Of a stretch of DNA of 6,920 bases, positions 1 through 5,005 are shown piece by piece; the first letter of the stretch is position 1, and the number at the start of each line of letters is the position of its first letter. The notes below the pieces were generated by a model that had not been told where the DNA came from, searched no databases, and saw only the letters and a program-made list of their open reading frames with translations. This DNA is from Spirochaetaceae bacterium (GTDB taxonomy: Bacteria > Spirochaetota > Spirochaetia > SZUA-6 > Fen-1364), in NCBI GenBank assembly GCA_003170115.1, contig PMZS01000169.1:1-6920 (forward strand), written 5' to 3'. The translations under genes were made by a program, and so were the position numbers.

Positions 1-270
1 CCGCAGGGCGGCATGGACCTGGCCGCCGTGAAGGCCCGCTACGGCGGCCGGGTGGCACTGAAGGGCAACGTGGACTGCTCCCACCTCATGACCCTCGGGA
101 CCCCCGAGCAGGTCGCGGCCGCCACGCGGGATGCGCTGCGGATCGGCGCGCCGGGAGGCGGTTTCATACTCTCATCGAGCAATTCTATCCATTCCTCGGT
201 AAAACCCGAGAATTACATGGCGATGCTCCGCACTCTGAAGGAGTTCGGGACATACCCGATTCGGGCCTGA
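1..270 (+). CDS. URO-D family protein (uroporphyrinogen decarboxylase-like), C-terminal fragment
   Basis: This is the last 89 codons of a gene that begins before the window; the frame is open from base 1 and ends in TGA at 268-270. The visible part looks like the C-terminal section of the URO-D superfamily TIM barrel: a GMD-like start, a 'LKGNVDC' strand, a 'GTPEQV' turn into a helix, then 'GGGFILSSSNSIHSSV' and 'PEN' before the final helix. That pattern is common in the large group of URO-D-like proteins that are not haem-pathway HemE and are often related to corrinoid methyltransferases. The substrate cannot be inferred from this fragment. The gene converges on iclR with only 7 nt between the stop codons, so it belongs to a separate transcription unit and need not be linked to the microcompartment. 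The family call is fairly secure; the function is unknown. Confidence 0.8.
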   Translation, partial: PQGGMDLAAVKARYGGRVALKGNVDCSHLMTLGTPEQVAAATRDALRIGAPGGGFILSSSNSIHSSVKPENYMAMLRTLKEFGTYPIRA

Positions 271-277
271 CGGGGGA

Positions 278-1129
278 CTACATCGCGGAGCGTCGGAGCG
301 GGTTGGGGATGGGGTGGGAGAGCTTGTCCGCGAAGTAGTCGCCTGAGTAGCCAATGTCCTTTGATACCCGGTGAGCGCATTCCAGAACGAGCTGCTCGAA
401 GGTTGCCTGACGATTGTTGCGGAAGGTGCTGACGAGCCCCGAGACACCGAGGCCAGCCACGGCCTTCCCTTCCACGTCGAAAACGGGTGCCCCGATGCAG
501 CGGATTCCCTCATTGTATTCCTCGTTGTCATAGCCCAGCCCGGTCTTTTTCACTTCCTCCAGCTGCTTCAGCAGCTCGGTGCGCAGCACGATGGTGTGCG
601 GCGTCAGTGAGGGCAGTCGCGGGGGGATGATCTTCTTGATTGCCTCCTCGGACTGGAAGGCGAGCATCACCTTTCCGTACGCGTTGGGGTGGTAGTACAC
701 AAGTCCACCCGGAACCACTCGGATGTAGTAGGAGACTTCCGGGCTCACGGTGTCCAGGACGAGCACCATGTCTCCGTGCGGAATCTGCAGCTGGCAGGTC
801 TCCTCCGTTTCCCGGCAGAGCCACTCGATGTGCGGCCGCGCGCGCTGACGCAGCTCGAAACGGGTATACAGGCTCATCCCCAGAGAGAAAACCTTCGTGC
901 TGAGCTGGTACCCGTCGGAGAATGGATCCTGGACCGTGTACTCCCTGTCGGTGAGTCTTTTTAGAATTCTAAACACGGAATTGATCGGGATGTTCAGGCA
1001 ACGGGAGAGCTCGGTTGCCCCGTAGGGACGCGGATGGACGGCCATGAATTCCAGGATATCGAGTGTCCTGTCAACGGCAGGAGCCGAGTATGTCCGAACG
1101 GGAGTCTTGATCCGAGCACGGTCTTTCAT
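278..1129 (-). CDS. IclR-family transcriptional regulator
   Basis: This 283-residue protein has the usual IclR size and layout. An N-terminal winged helix-turn-helix spans about residues 15-75, beginning 'APAVDRTLDILEFM', with a recognition helix around 'IPINSVFRILKRL'. A GAF-like effector-binding domain spans about residues 90-265, with the family landmarks 'YGKVMLAF' (151-158), 'GLGYDNEEYNEGIRCIGAPV' (197-216) and 'VAGLGVSG' (224-231). The start is ATG at 1129-1127, preceded by AGGAAG six bases upstream and a separate promoter candidate. The gene lies downstream of the microcompartment genes on the same strand, so it is a plausible pathway-specific regulator that senses a sugar or sugar acid, but the effector cannot be read from the sequence. 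IclR proteins often regulate their own genes. The family assignment is firm; control of the BMC operon is inferred from position only. Confidence 0.93.
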   Translation of the reverse strand: MKDRARIKTPVRTYSAPAVDRTLDILEFMAVHPRPYGATELSRCLNIPINSVFRILKRLTDREYTVQDPFSDGYQLSTKVFSLGMSLYTRFELRQRARPHIEWLCRETEETCQLQIPHGDMVLVLDTVSPEVSYYIRVVPGGLVYYHPNAYGKVMLAFQSEEAIKKIIPPRLPSLTPHTIVLRTELLKQLEEVKKTGLGYDNEEYNEGIRCIGAPVFDVEGKAVAGLGVSGLVSTFRNNRQATFEQLVLECAHRVSKDIGYSGDYFADKLSHPIPNPLRRSAM

Positions 1130-1135
1130 TTCATT

Positions 1136-1141
1136 CTTCCT
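1136..1141 (-). promoter_or_regulatory. Ribosome binding site of the IclR regulator gene
   Basis: The minus strand reads AGGAAG followed by six bases and then the ATG at 1129. It is one of the better Shine-Dalgarno matches in the window and fixes the start of the regulator. Confidence 0.7.
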
Positions 1142-1152
1142 ATGAGAAAGAA

Positions 1153-1179
1153 ATTATATTTTACCGGTCAAAGAGTCAA
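1153..1179 (-). promoter_or_regulatory. Sigma70-type promoter candidate for the IclR regulator gene
   Basis: On the minus strand a TTGACT -35 box (1179-1174) and a perfect TATAAT -10 box (1158-1153) lie in the 62-nt gap upstream of iclR. The spacer is 15 nt, shorter than the preferred 17. The segment is strikingly AT-rich for this GC-rich DNA. A tandem TTGAC-N3-TTGAC repeat covers the -35 region (1179-1167), and ACCGG/CCGGT arms (1163-1167 and 1187-1191) flank it, so an operator may overlap the promoter. It would let the regulator be made independently of the operon upstream. The boxes are read directly; their use is inferred. Confidence 0.55.
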
Positions 1180-1191
1180 GCCGATGCCGGT

Positions 1192-1494
1192 TCAGCGAGG
1201 CGAGGATTCCTCGTTCAGGTCGGACCAGCTCTCGCAGAGGATGAATTTCAGGCTGAGAGTTCCGTCGTCCTTGTAGCTCGCGCGAAGCCCGCCGCTGCCG
1301 TGAACTCCCGGCGTGCCGTCCAGCTCCGCGAGGAGTCTCCGGGCTTCGGCCGCGAGTTCGGCCCTGGTCGGCACACGGTCGAGGTTTGCCCAGCTCCAAG
1401 AAAGGGATTCCATCACCCGGTGGACCCGCTCGAAATCGAAGGTCTCCAGTACTTCTTCCACCTGCCGGTCGAACCGGGTTTTCTGCACTGCCAT
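1192..1494 (-). CDS. Small conserved-looking protein of unknown function (100 aa)
   Basis: I do not recognise a characterised function for this 100-residue protein. It is soluble, with no signal peptide or membrane segment. Visible parts are a charged N-terminal helix 'FDRQVEEVLETFDFERV', a Trp-containing 'LSWSWANLDRVPT' motif at about residues 30-42, a helix 'ELAAEARRLLAEL', and a C-terminal beta-like section with 'SGGLRASYKDDGTLSLKFIL'. The WxW...VPT...GG layout resembles small hypothetical proteins I recall from phage and bacterial genomes, which argues for a real gene and not a shadow frame. The ATG at 1494 has no clear Shine-Dalgarno sequence and there is no other in-frame start upstream. 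A weak promoter match (TTGACT at 1532-1527, TACATT at 1508-1503, 18-nt spacer) would start transcription almost at the ATG, so a leaderless message is possible. It sits between the aldose epimerase (45-nt gap) and iclR (62-nt gap), and any role in the microcompartment is unproven. Confidence 0.7.
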   Translation of the reverse strand: MAVQKTRFDRQVEEVLETFDFERVHRVMESLSWSWANLDRVPTRAELAAEARRLLAELDGTPGVHGSGGLRASYKDDGTLSLKFILCESWSDLNEESSPR

Positions 1495-1539
1495 TGCCGG
1501 AAAATGTATGCGGATACCGCCGCGCGAGTCAACGAGCCG

Positions 1540-2409
1540 TCAGATGATCTGTACCCGGTAGCCAGTGGAGAACGAAGCGCGAGGTTCCAGGCTGAGGATG
1601 CCTTCCTTCTCCACGAGGTTTCCGGAGGTGTCGCTCATGTCGGGAATCCCGTGCCAGGGCTCGATGCAGAGAAAAGGGGCGCCGCCCGGCTTCGACCAGA
1701 TGCCCAGGTAGGGCACGCCGTCGGTCACAACCTTGACCGCGCGGGAGTTGCGGGCGTTGGCAATTGTGAACTCCCGGGAGGCGGGCTGCTTGAAGATCAT
1801 GATTCCCTGGTCGAACATCGTGCGGGAGACGCTGATGGTCCTGCTGTTTTCGAAGACCTCCCCCGTCTTTCCCGCGACGATCATCCCGTCCTTGAAGAAC
1901 CATCGCTGGAGATTCTCCTCCCGCTCGAACAGCACGTAGTAGTTCTCCAACGCCCCGCCGGCAAATGGCACGACGAACGCCGGATGTGAGCCGATCGAGA
2001 AATACATACGCACCGTTCCCGTGTTCGCCACGTCGTACCGCACCGATATCCCCGCATGCTCGAGCTGGAATGAGACCTTCAGGCTGAACTCGAAGGGATA
2101 TCCTTCACGCGTTTTCGGGCTGGACATGAGGGTGAGCTCCGCGGAGTCCCCGCTTGTCCGGGTGACGGCGAACTCGCTGGTCCGGGCAAAGCCATGCGAC
2201 GGCAGCTTGTACGTTTTTCCCTCGAAGGAGTATTCCCCGCCCTTCAGCCCCCCGATGACCGGAAAGAGCACGGGCGCAGAACCGTTCCACCAGGCGGGAT
2301 CGCCGTTCCAGATGTACTCCTGCCCCGAGGAAAGAGCGGCAAGACTCTTCAGCTCGGCGCCCGTTTCCGAGATCCGGGCGCCCCAGATCCCGTTGCCGAG
2401 GCTGATCAT
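1540..2409 (-). CDS. Aldose 1-epimerase family protein (LacX/YeaD-like mutarotase)
   Basis: This 289-residue protein has a galactose mutarotase-like fold. It should interconvert alpha and beta anomers of an aldose or aldose phosphate in the cytosol. Landmarks are 'APVLFPVIGGL' (45-55), 'LPSHGFAR' (69-76) with likely substrate-binding His72, 'SIGSHPAF' (138-145) with catalytic-type His142, and 'FLCIEPWHG' (246-254) with Glu250 as the probable general base. These fit the LacX/YeaD branch better than classical GalM. The ATG overlaps the stop of rpe as ATGA, so it is translationally coupled to the operon. No N-terminal targeting helix is visible; the protein starts directly with the first beta strand. 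In this context it may equilibrate pentose or deoxypentose anomers for the isomerase and aldolase encoded upstream; the real substrate is unknown. Confidence 0.9.
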   Translation of the reverse strand: MISLGNGIWGARISETGAELKSLAALSSGQEYIWNGDPAWWNGSAPVLFPVIGGLKGGEYSFEGKTYKLPSHGFARTSEFAVTRTSGDSAELTLMSSPKTREGYPFEFSLKVSFQLEHAGISVRYDVANTGTVRMYFSIGSHPAFVVPFAGGALENYYVLFEREENLQRWFFKDGMIVAGKTGEVFENSRTISVSRTMFDQGIMIFKQPASREFTIANARNSRAVKVVTDGVPYLGIWSKPGGAPFLCIEPWHGIPDMSDTSGNLVEKEGILSLEPRASFSTGYRVQII

Positions 2410-3086
2410 CGTTCCGCCGCGGACTTCATGCCGCGCTCTACCTCGCGCCGCATGCGGGTGAGAGTGGCGGAGTAATCCGTGGTTCCGAAAAGCCCCGAAC
2501 CGACCACGAAGGCATCAACCCCGGCCGCGGCGAAGTCCGCGATCGTCTTCTCGTTGATGCCTCCGTCGGACTCGACGATCGTGGAGAGCCCGCGGCGCGC
2601 GAGCTCCGCACGGAGCACGCGGACCTTGTTCAAGATGGCGGGCTGGAATTCCTGGCCTCCGAAGCCGGGGTTCACGGCAAGCAGGAGCACGTAGTCGGCA
2701 TAGTCGAGGGACCAGTCCAGCAGTGAAAGGGGCGCCGCGGGCCCGAGCGCGATGCCGGGATGAGCCCCGCAGCTTCGTACGAGCTGCAGGGAGCGATTGA
2801 GGTGCACCACCGATTCTGCGTGCACGCTGATATGCGTCGCCCCGGCGGCGGCGAACTTCTCGATGAACTCGTCGGGGTTGTCGATCATCAGGTGCGCGTC
2901 GATGGGGAGCGCCGTGACCCTGCGGACCGCTTCCACGGTCATCGGCCCCATTGTGAGGTTGGGAACGAAATGCCCGTCCATCACATCCACGTGGATCCAG
3001 TCCGCCCCCGCGGCTTCGACGGCCTTGAGCTCATCGCCCAGGCGCGTGAAGTCCGCCGAAAGGATCGAAGGCATGATCATCTTCAT
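2406..3086 (-). CDS. rpe: Ribulose-phosphate 3-epimerase
   Basis: This protein interconverts D-ribulose 5-phosphate and D-xylulose 5-phosphate on a metal-dependent TIM barrel. I place the start at ATG 3086, giving 226 residues beginning MKMIMPSILSADF, the normal family N-terminus. A longer reading frame back to 3158 would add an Arg/His-rich tail overlapping deoC, which is unlikely. Active-site landmarks are Ser10 in 'PSILSADF', His32 and Asp34 in 'HVDVMDGHFVPN', His65 in 'DAHLM', 'VNPGFGGQEF' (138-147) for phosphate contact, Asp174 in 'ESDGGI', and 'VVGSGLF' near the C-terminus. The Met usually found just before the VNPGFGGQ loop is Leu here (136), and the usual EVDGG is ESDGG. A related ketose-phosphate epimerase such as AlsE remains possible. 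It lies 17 nt after deoC and overlaps the mutarotase start by ATGA. No encapsulation peptide is seen. Confidence 0.93.
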   Translation of the reverse strand: MKMIMPSILSADFTRLGDELKAVEAAGADWIHVDVMDGHFVPNLTMGPMTVEAVRRVTALPIDAHLMIDNPDEFIEKFAAAGATHISVHAESVVHLNRSLQLVRSCGAHPGIALGPAAPLSLLDWSLDYADYVLLLAVNPGFGGQEFQPAILNKVRVLRAELARRGLSTIVESDGGINEKTIADFAAAGVDAFVVGSGLFGTTDYSATLTRMRREVERGMKSAAER

Positions 3087-3103
3087 CGGATCGCGCCCGC
3101 CGG

Positions 3104-3931
3104 TCAGTAGCTCCCGGTGCCCTCGGCCCCGGTGACAATGGCAACGCTGGAGACGCACCCCAGGCGGGTGGCGCCGGCTCCGATGAAGGAGAGCGCGCTC
3201 TTGTAGGTGCGCACGCCGCCGCTTGCCTTGACGCCCATCTCCCGGCCCACGACGCGCCGCATCAGGCTGAGGTCCTCCACGCTGGCGCCCCCTCCGGAGA
3301 AGCCGGTGCAGGTCTTCACGAAGTCGGCCCCCGCTTTCTTCGACAGCTCGCAGGCCATGACCTTCTCGTCCTGCGTGAGGAGCGCGGTCTCGATGATGAC
3401 CTTCAGCAGCGTGTTCCCGCGCGTGGCGCGGCGCACGGACCGAATGTCCTCTTCCACGCCATGGAAATCGCCGGACTTCAACAGCCCCACGTTGATCACC
3501 ATGTCGATTTCGGAGGCGCCGTCCTCGATGGCCTCACGGGTTTCAAAGGCCTTGGACCTGCTCGTCATCGCCCCGAGCGGGAAGCCGACGACCGAGCACA
3601 CCTTGACGCCGGAGCCCTGGAGCTTGCGGGCCACGTAGGCAATGCGGCATGAGTTCACGCACACTCCGAAGAAGTGGTACTGCACCGCCTCCTGGCAGAG
3701 CTTGTCGAAGGCCGACGTGGGCGCCTCGGGCCGCAGCATCGTGTGGTCGATGTATTTCGCCAGGTCCGACGGCCCCAGGGCAGGCAGCGCGGCGGCACTG
3801 GAGGCACCGGACTGGACGCCCGGGCCGAATTTCGCCGCGGCGCCCCCAGGGTGGGCCGCTGCACCACCTTGAGAGCCCATGCGCGCCACGACCTCGGCGA
3901 CGATTCTTTCGATCAGCTGGTTCTGGTCCAT
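3104..3931 (-). CDS. deoC: Deoxyribose-phosphate aldolase with N-terminal encapsulation peptide
   Basis: This class I aldolase cleaves 2-deoxy-D-ribose 5-phosphate to glyceraldehyde 3-phosphate and acetaldehyde. It has 275 residues. The DERA barrel starts near residue 55 ('DLAKYIDHTMLRP'). Asp143 in 'EIDMVINVG', the Schiff-base Lys206 in 'FVKTCTGF' and Lys235 in 'VKASGGVRT' correspond to E. coli Asp102, Lys167 and Lys201. The chain ends in Tyr275, as E. coli DERA ends in a functional Tyr. Residues 3-18 ('QNQLIERIVAEVVARM') form an amphipathic helix, and about 19-50 are an Ala/Gly/Pro/Ser-rich linker: the typical encapsulation peptide plus tether. The start is set by the TAATG overlap with rpiB; an open frame continuing upstream to 4441 runs out of frame through rpiB and is not coding. 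The protein is probably the core lumen enzyme that makes the aldehyde. Confidence 0.95.
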   Translation of the reverse strand: MDQNQLIERIVAEVVARMGSQGGAAAHPGGAAAKFGPGVQSGASSAAALPALGPSDLAKYIDHTMLRPEAPTSAFDKLCQEAVQYHFFGVCVNSCRIAYVARKLQGSGVKVCSVVGFPLGAMTSRSKAFETREAIEDGASEIDMVINVGLLKSGDFHGVEEDIRSVRRATRGNTLLKVIIETALLTQDEKVMACELSKKAGADFVKTCTGFSGGGASVEDLSLMRRVVGREMGVKASGGVRTYKSALSFIGAGATRLGCVSSVAIVTGAEGTGSY

Positions 3932-4404
3932 TATTCTTGCAAGCCTCCCCGCTCGATTGCCATGATCTTGTTCACTCCCGCCATGTGCCGGCCTCCGCCG
4001 AACCGTGTCTCCAGCCACGTCTTCGCCATGTCGCACAGCTGCCCCGCATCGTGCAGCGGCCCCCCCAGGGACAGCACGTTGGCGTTGTTGTGCTCCCTGC
4101 TGTTGATGACCGTGCGGATGTCGTAGCACAGCGCGGCGCGGATACCCTTGATCTTGTTCGCCGCGATGCTGGATCCGATGCCCGCGCCGTCCAGCACGAT
4201 CCCCCGCTCGCAGTCGCCGCTCACGACCCTGCGGCACACGGCCACCGCAATGTCCGGGTAGTCCACCTTCTCGGTGGCGATGCAGCCCACGTCCACCACG
4301 CGGTAGCCCACGGTCTGCAGATACTTCTTCAACGTTTCCTTCTGGCTGAAGGCTCCGTGGTCGGAGCCGATGGCCACGCTCCGCACGTTGTCCTTTTCGC
4401 TCAC
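3931..4404 (-). CDS. rpiB: RpiB/LacAB-family sugar-phosphate isomerase (ribose-5-phosphate isomerase B-like)
   Basis: This 157-residue protein belongs to the RpiB family, which isomerises ribose 5-phosphate and ribulose 5-phosphate (LacAB members act on galactose 6-phosphate). It keeps 'IGSDHGAF' (12-19), 'GAGIGSSIAANKIKGIRAAL' (73-92), 'NSREHNNANVL' (101-111) with His105, and the C-terminal 'FGGGRH' (135-140) with phosphate-contacting Arg139. The catalytic Cys of E. coli RpiB (Cys65, in CGTGIG) is Asp72 here (DGAGIG), and the following Thr is Ala74. The chemistry or substrate may therefore differ from classical RpiB. The start is GTG in a GTGA overlap with the upstream BMC-P stop, with GGAGGG just before it. 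The next gene begins in a TAATG overlap. No encapsulation peptide is seen; the few extra N-terminal residues are charged and short. Confidence 0.9.
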   Translation of the reverse strand: MSEKDNVRSVAIGSDHGAFSQKETLKKYLQTVGYRVVDVGCIATEKVDYPDIAVAVCRRVVSGDCERGIVLDGAGIGSSIAANKIKGIRAALCYDIRTVINSREHNNANVLSLGGPLHDAGQLCDMAKTWLETRFGGGRHMAGVNKIMAIERGGLQE

Positions 4405-4703
4405 GGGGCCCTCCGAAGGTCTTCGACATCCTCCGCGACATCCACGCGGTCCACGATCCCGCAGATTGCCGTGCGGATCGTCATCGCGGATTCGTCGCCG
4501 ATGACCGCCCGTGCTGAACCGCCTTCATCCACGACGAGGACGAGATCCCCGATGCCGGCCTGAACCCCGTCCACGGCGAGGAGGCTTTTGCCTTTCGGCG
4601 TACCCTCCGGATCAACGGGCTGCACCACCAGGATCTTCTGCCCGCGGTAGTGCGAGTGCTTTTCGGTCGAGACGACACTTGCCGTGACCCGTGCCAGCAT
4701 CAT
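4401..4703 (-). CDS. BMC-P shell pentamer protein (EutN/CcmL family), copy 1
   Basis: This 100-residue protein forms pentamers that cap the vertices of a microcompartment shell. The EutN/CcmL fold is visible: 'LARVTASVVSTEK' as the first strand and hairpin, 'KILVVQPVD', 'LLAVDGVQAGIGDLVLVV', the 'GGSAR' loop, and the terminal 'CGIVDRVDV' strand. The C-terminus has an acidic tail ending LRRAP. I chose ATG 4703 because it forms an ATGA overlap with the stop of the preceding BMC-P; the next codon is also ATG (4700) and could serve instead. The frame stays open upstream to 5093, but that part is an Arg/Gly/Pro-rich translation antisense in character to nothing known and overlaps another shell gene. 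It is coupled by GTGA to rpiB downstream. Confidence 0.93.
   Translation of the reverse strand: MMLARVTASVVSTEKHSHYRGQKILVVQPVDPEGTPKGKSLLAVDGVQAGIGDLVLVVDEGGSARAVIGDESAMTIRTAICGIVDRVDVAEDVEDLRRAP
4409..4414 (-). promoter_or_regulatory. Ribosome binding site supporting the GTG start of rpiB
   Basis: GGAGGG on the minus strand lies four bases before the GTG at 4404-4402. It supports this non-ATG start, which lies inside the GTGA overlap with the preceding shell gene. Confidence 0.65.
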
Positions 4704-5005
4704 AGGCGCCCGCCGTTCACGCGGTTCGAGGCATTCCCCGCGACATTTATCGCGTCCACGACACCGAGGATCGCGGCATCCGCCGGATTGAACCACCCGT
4801 TGGGATTGGCCTGCGCCGCCTCTTTGCCCGCCTCGAAGAACACCAGGTCCCCTTCTCCGGCCCGGGCCGTGTCGAAGGCCACCAGGGCCGGGCCCGCATC
4901 CTTGCGGTTCTCGTCGACGGGCTGTACGAGGAGCAGCTTCAAGCCGTCGAAGCATTCCATTTTCTGCGTGCATACCACGCGCCCGATGACTCGACCCAGC
5001 TTCAT
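4700..5005 (-). CDS. BMC-P shell pentamer protein (EutN/CcmL family), copy 2
   Basis: This is a second pentameric shell vertex protein, 101 residues. It begins with the canonical 'MKLGRVIGRVVCTQK' and continues with 'KLLLVQPVDENRKDAG', 'LVAFDTARAGEGDLVFF' and 'AAILGVVDAINV'. The usual GSSAR-type loop is replaced by 'GKEAAQANPNGWFNPAD' at about residues 61-77, so the loop is longer and carries a Trp-Phe pair. This may mark a distinct pentamer subtype. The ATG at 5005 forms an ATGA overlap with the aldehyde dehydrogenase stop, with AGGA four bases upstream. The frame is open further upstream to 5329, but that extension lies inside the dehydrogenase gene and has no family similarity. It overlaps copy 1 by ATGA. 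Confidence 0.93.
   Translation of the reverse strand: MKLGRVIGRVVCTQKMECFDGLKLLLVQPVDENRKDAGPALVAFDTARAGEGDLVFFEAGKEAAQANPNGWFNPADAAILGVVDAINVAGNASNRVNGGRL

Noticed and set aside
258..300. Bidirectional terminator between the converging URO-D and iclR genes
   Set aside because: Only 7 nt separate the stop codons and no stable inverted repeat with T-runs is visible nearby.
1495..1539. Terminator hairpin between the aldose epimerase and the small protein (GCGG-TAT-CCGC at 1510-1520)
   Set aside because: The stem is only 4 bp and is not followed by a proper T-run, so it does not qualify as an intrinsic terminator.
3087..3158. Longer rpe starting at 3158
   Set aside because: It would add 24 Arg/His-rich residues overlapping the end of deoC; the family N-terminus (PSILSADF) fits the ATG at 3086.
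3932..4441. Possible 445-residue fusion extending deoC upstream through rpiB
   Set aside because: The extra 170 codons run out of frame through rpiB and give an Arg/Gly-rich nonsense product; the TAATG overlap and the encapsulation peptide fix the deoC start at 3931.
3649..4563. Long plus-strand open frame (304 codons) opposite deoC and rpiB
   Set aside because: It lies antisense to two well-recognised genes, its product is rich in Arg, Pro, His and Ser with no recognisable domain, and such frames are expected in GC-rich DNA.
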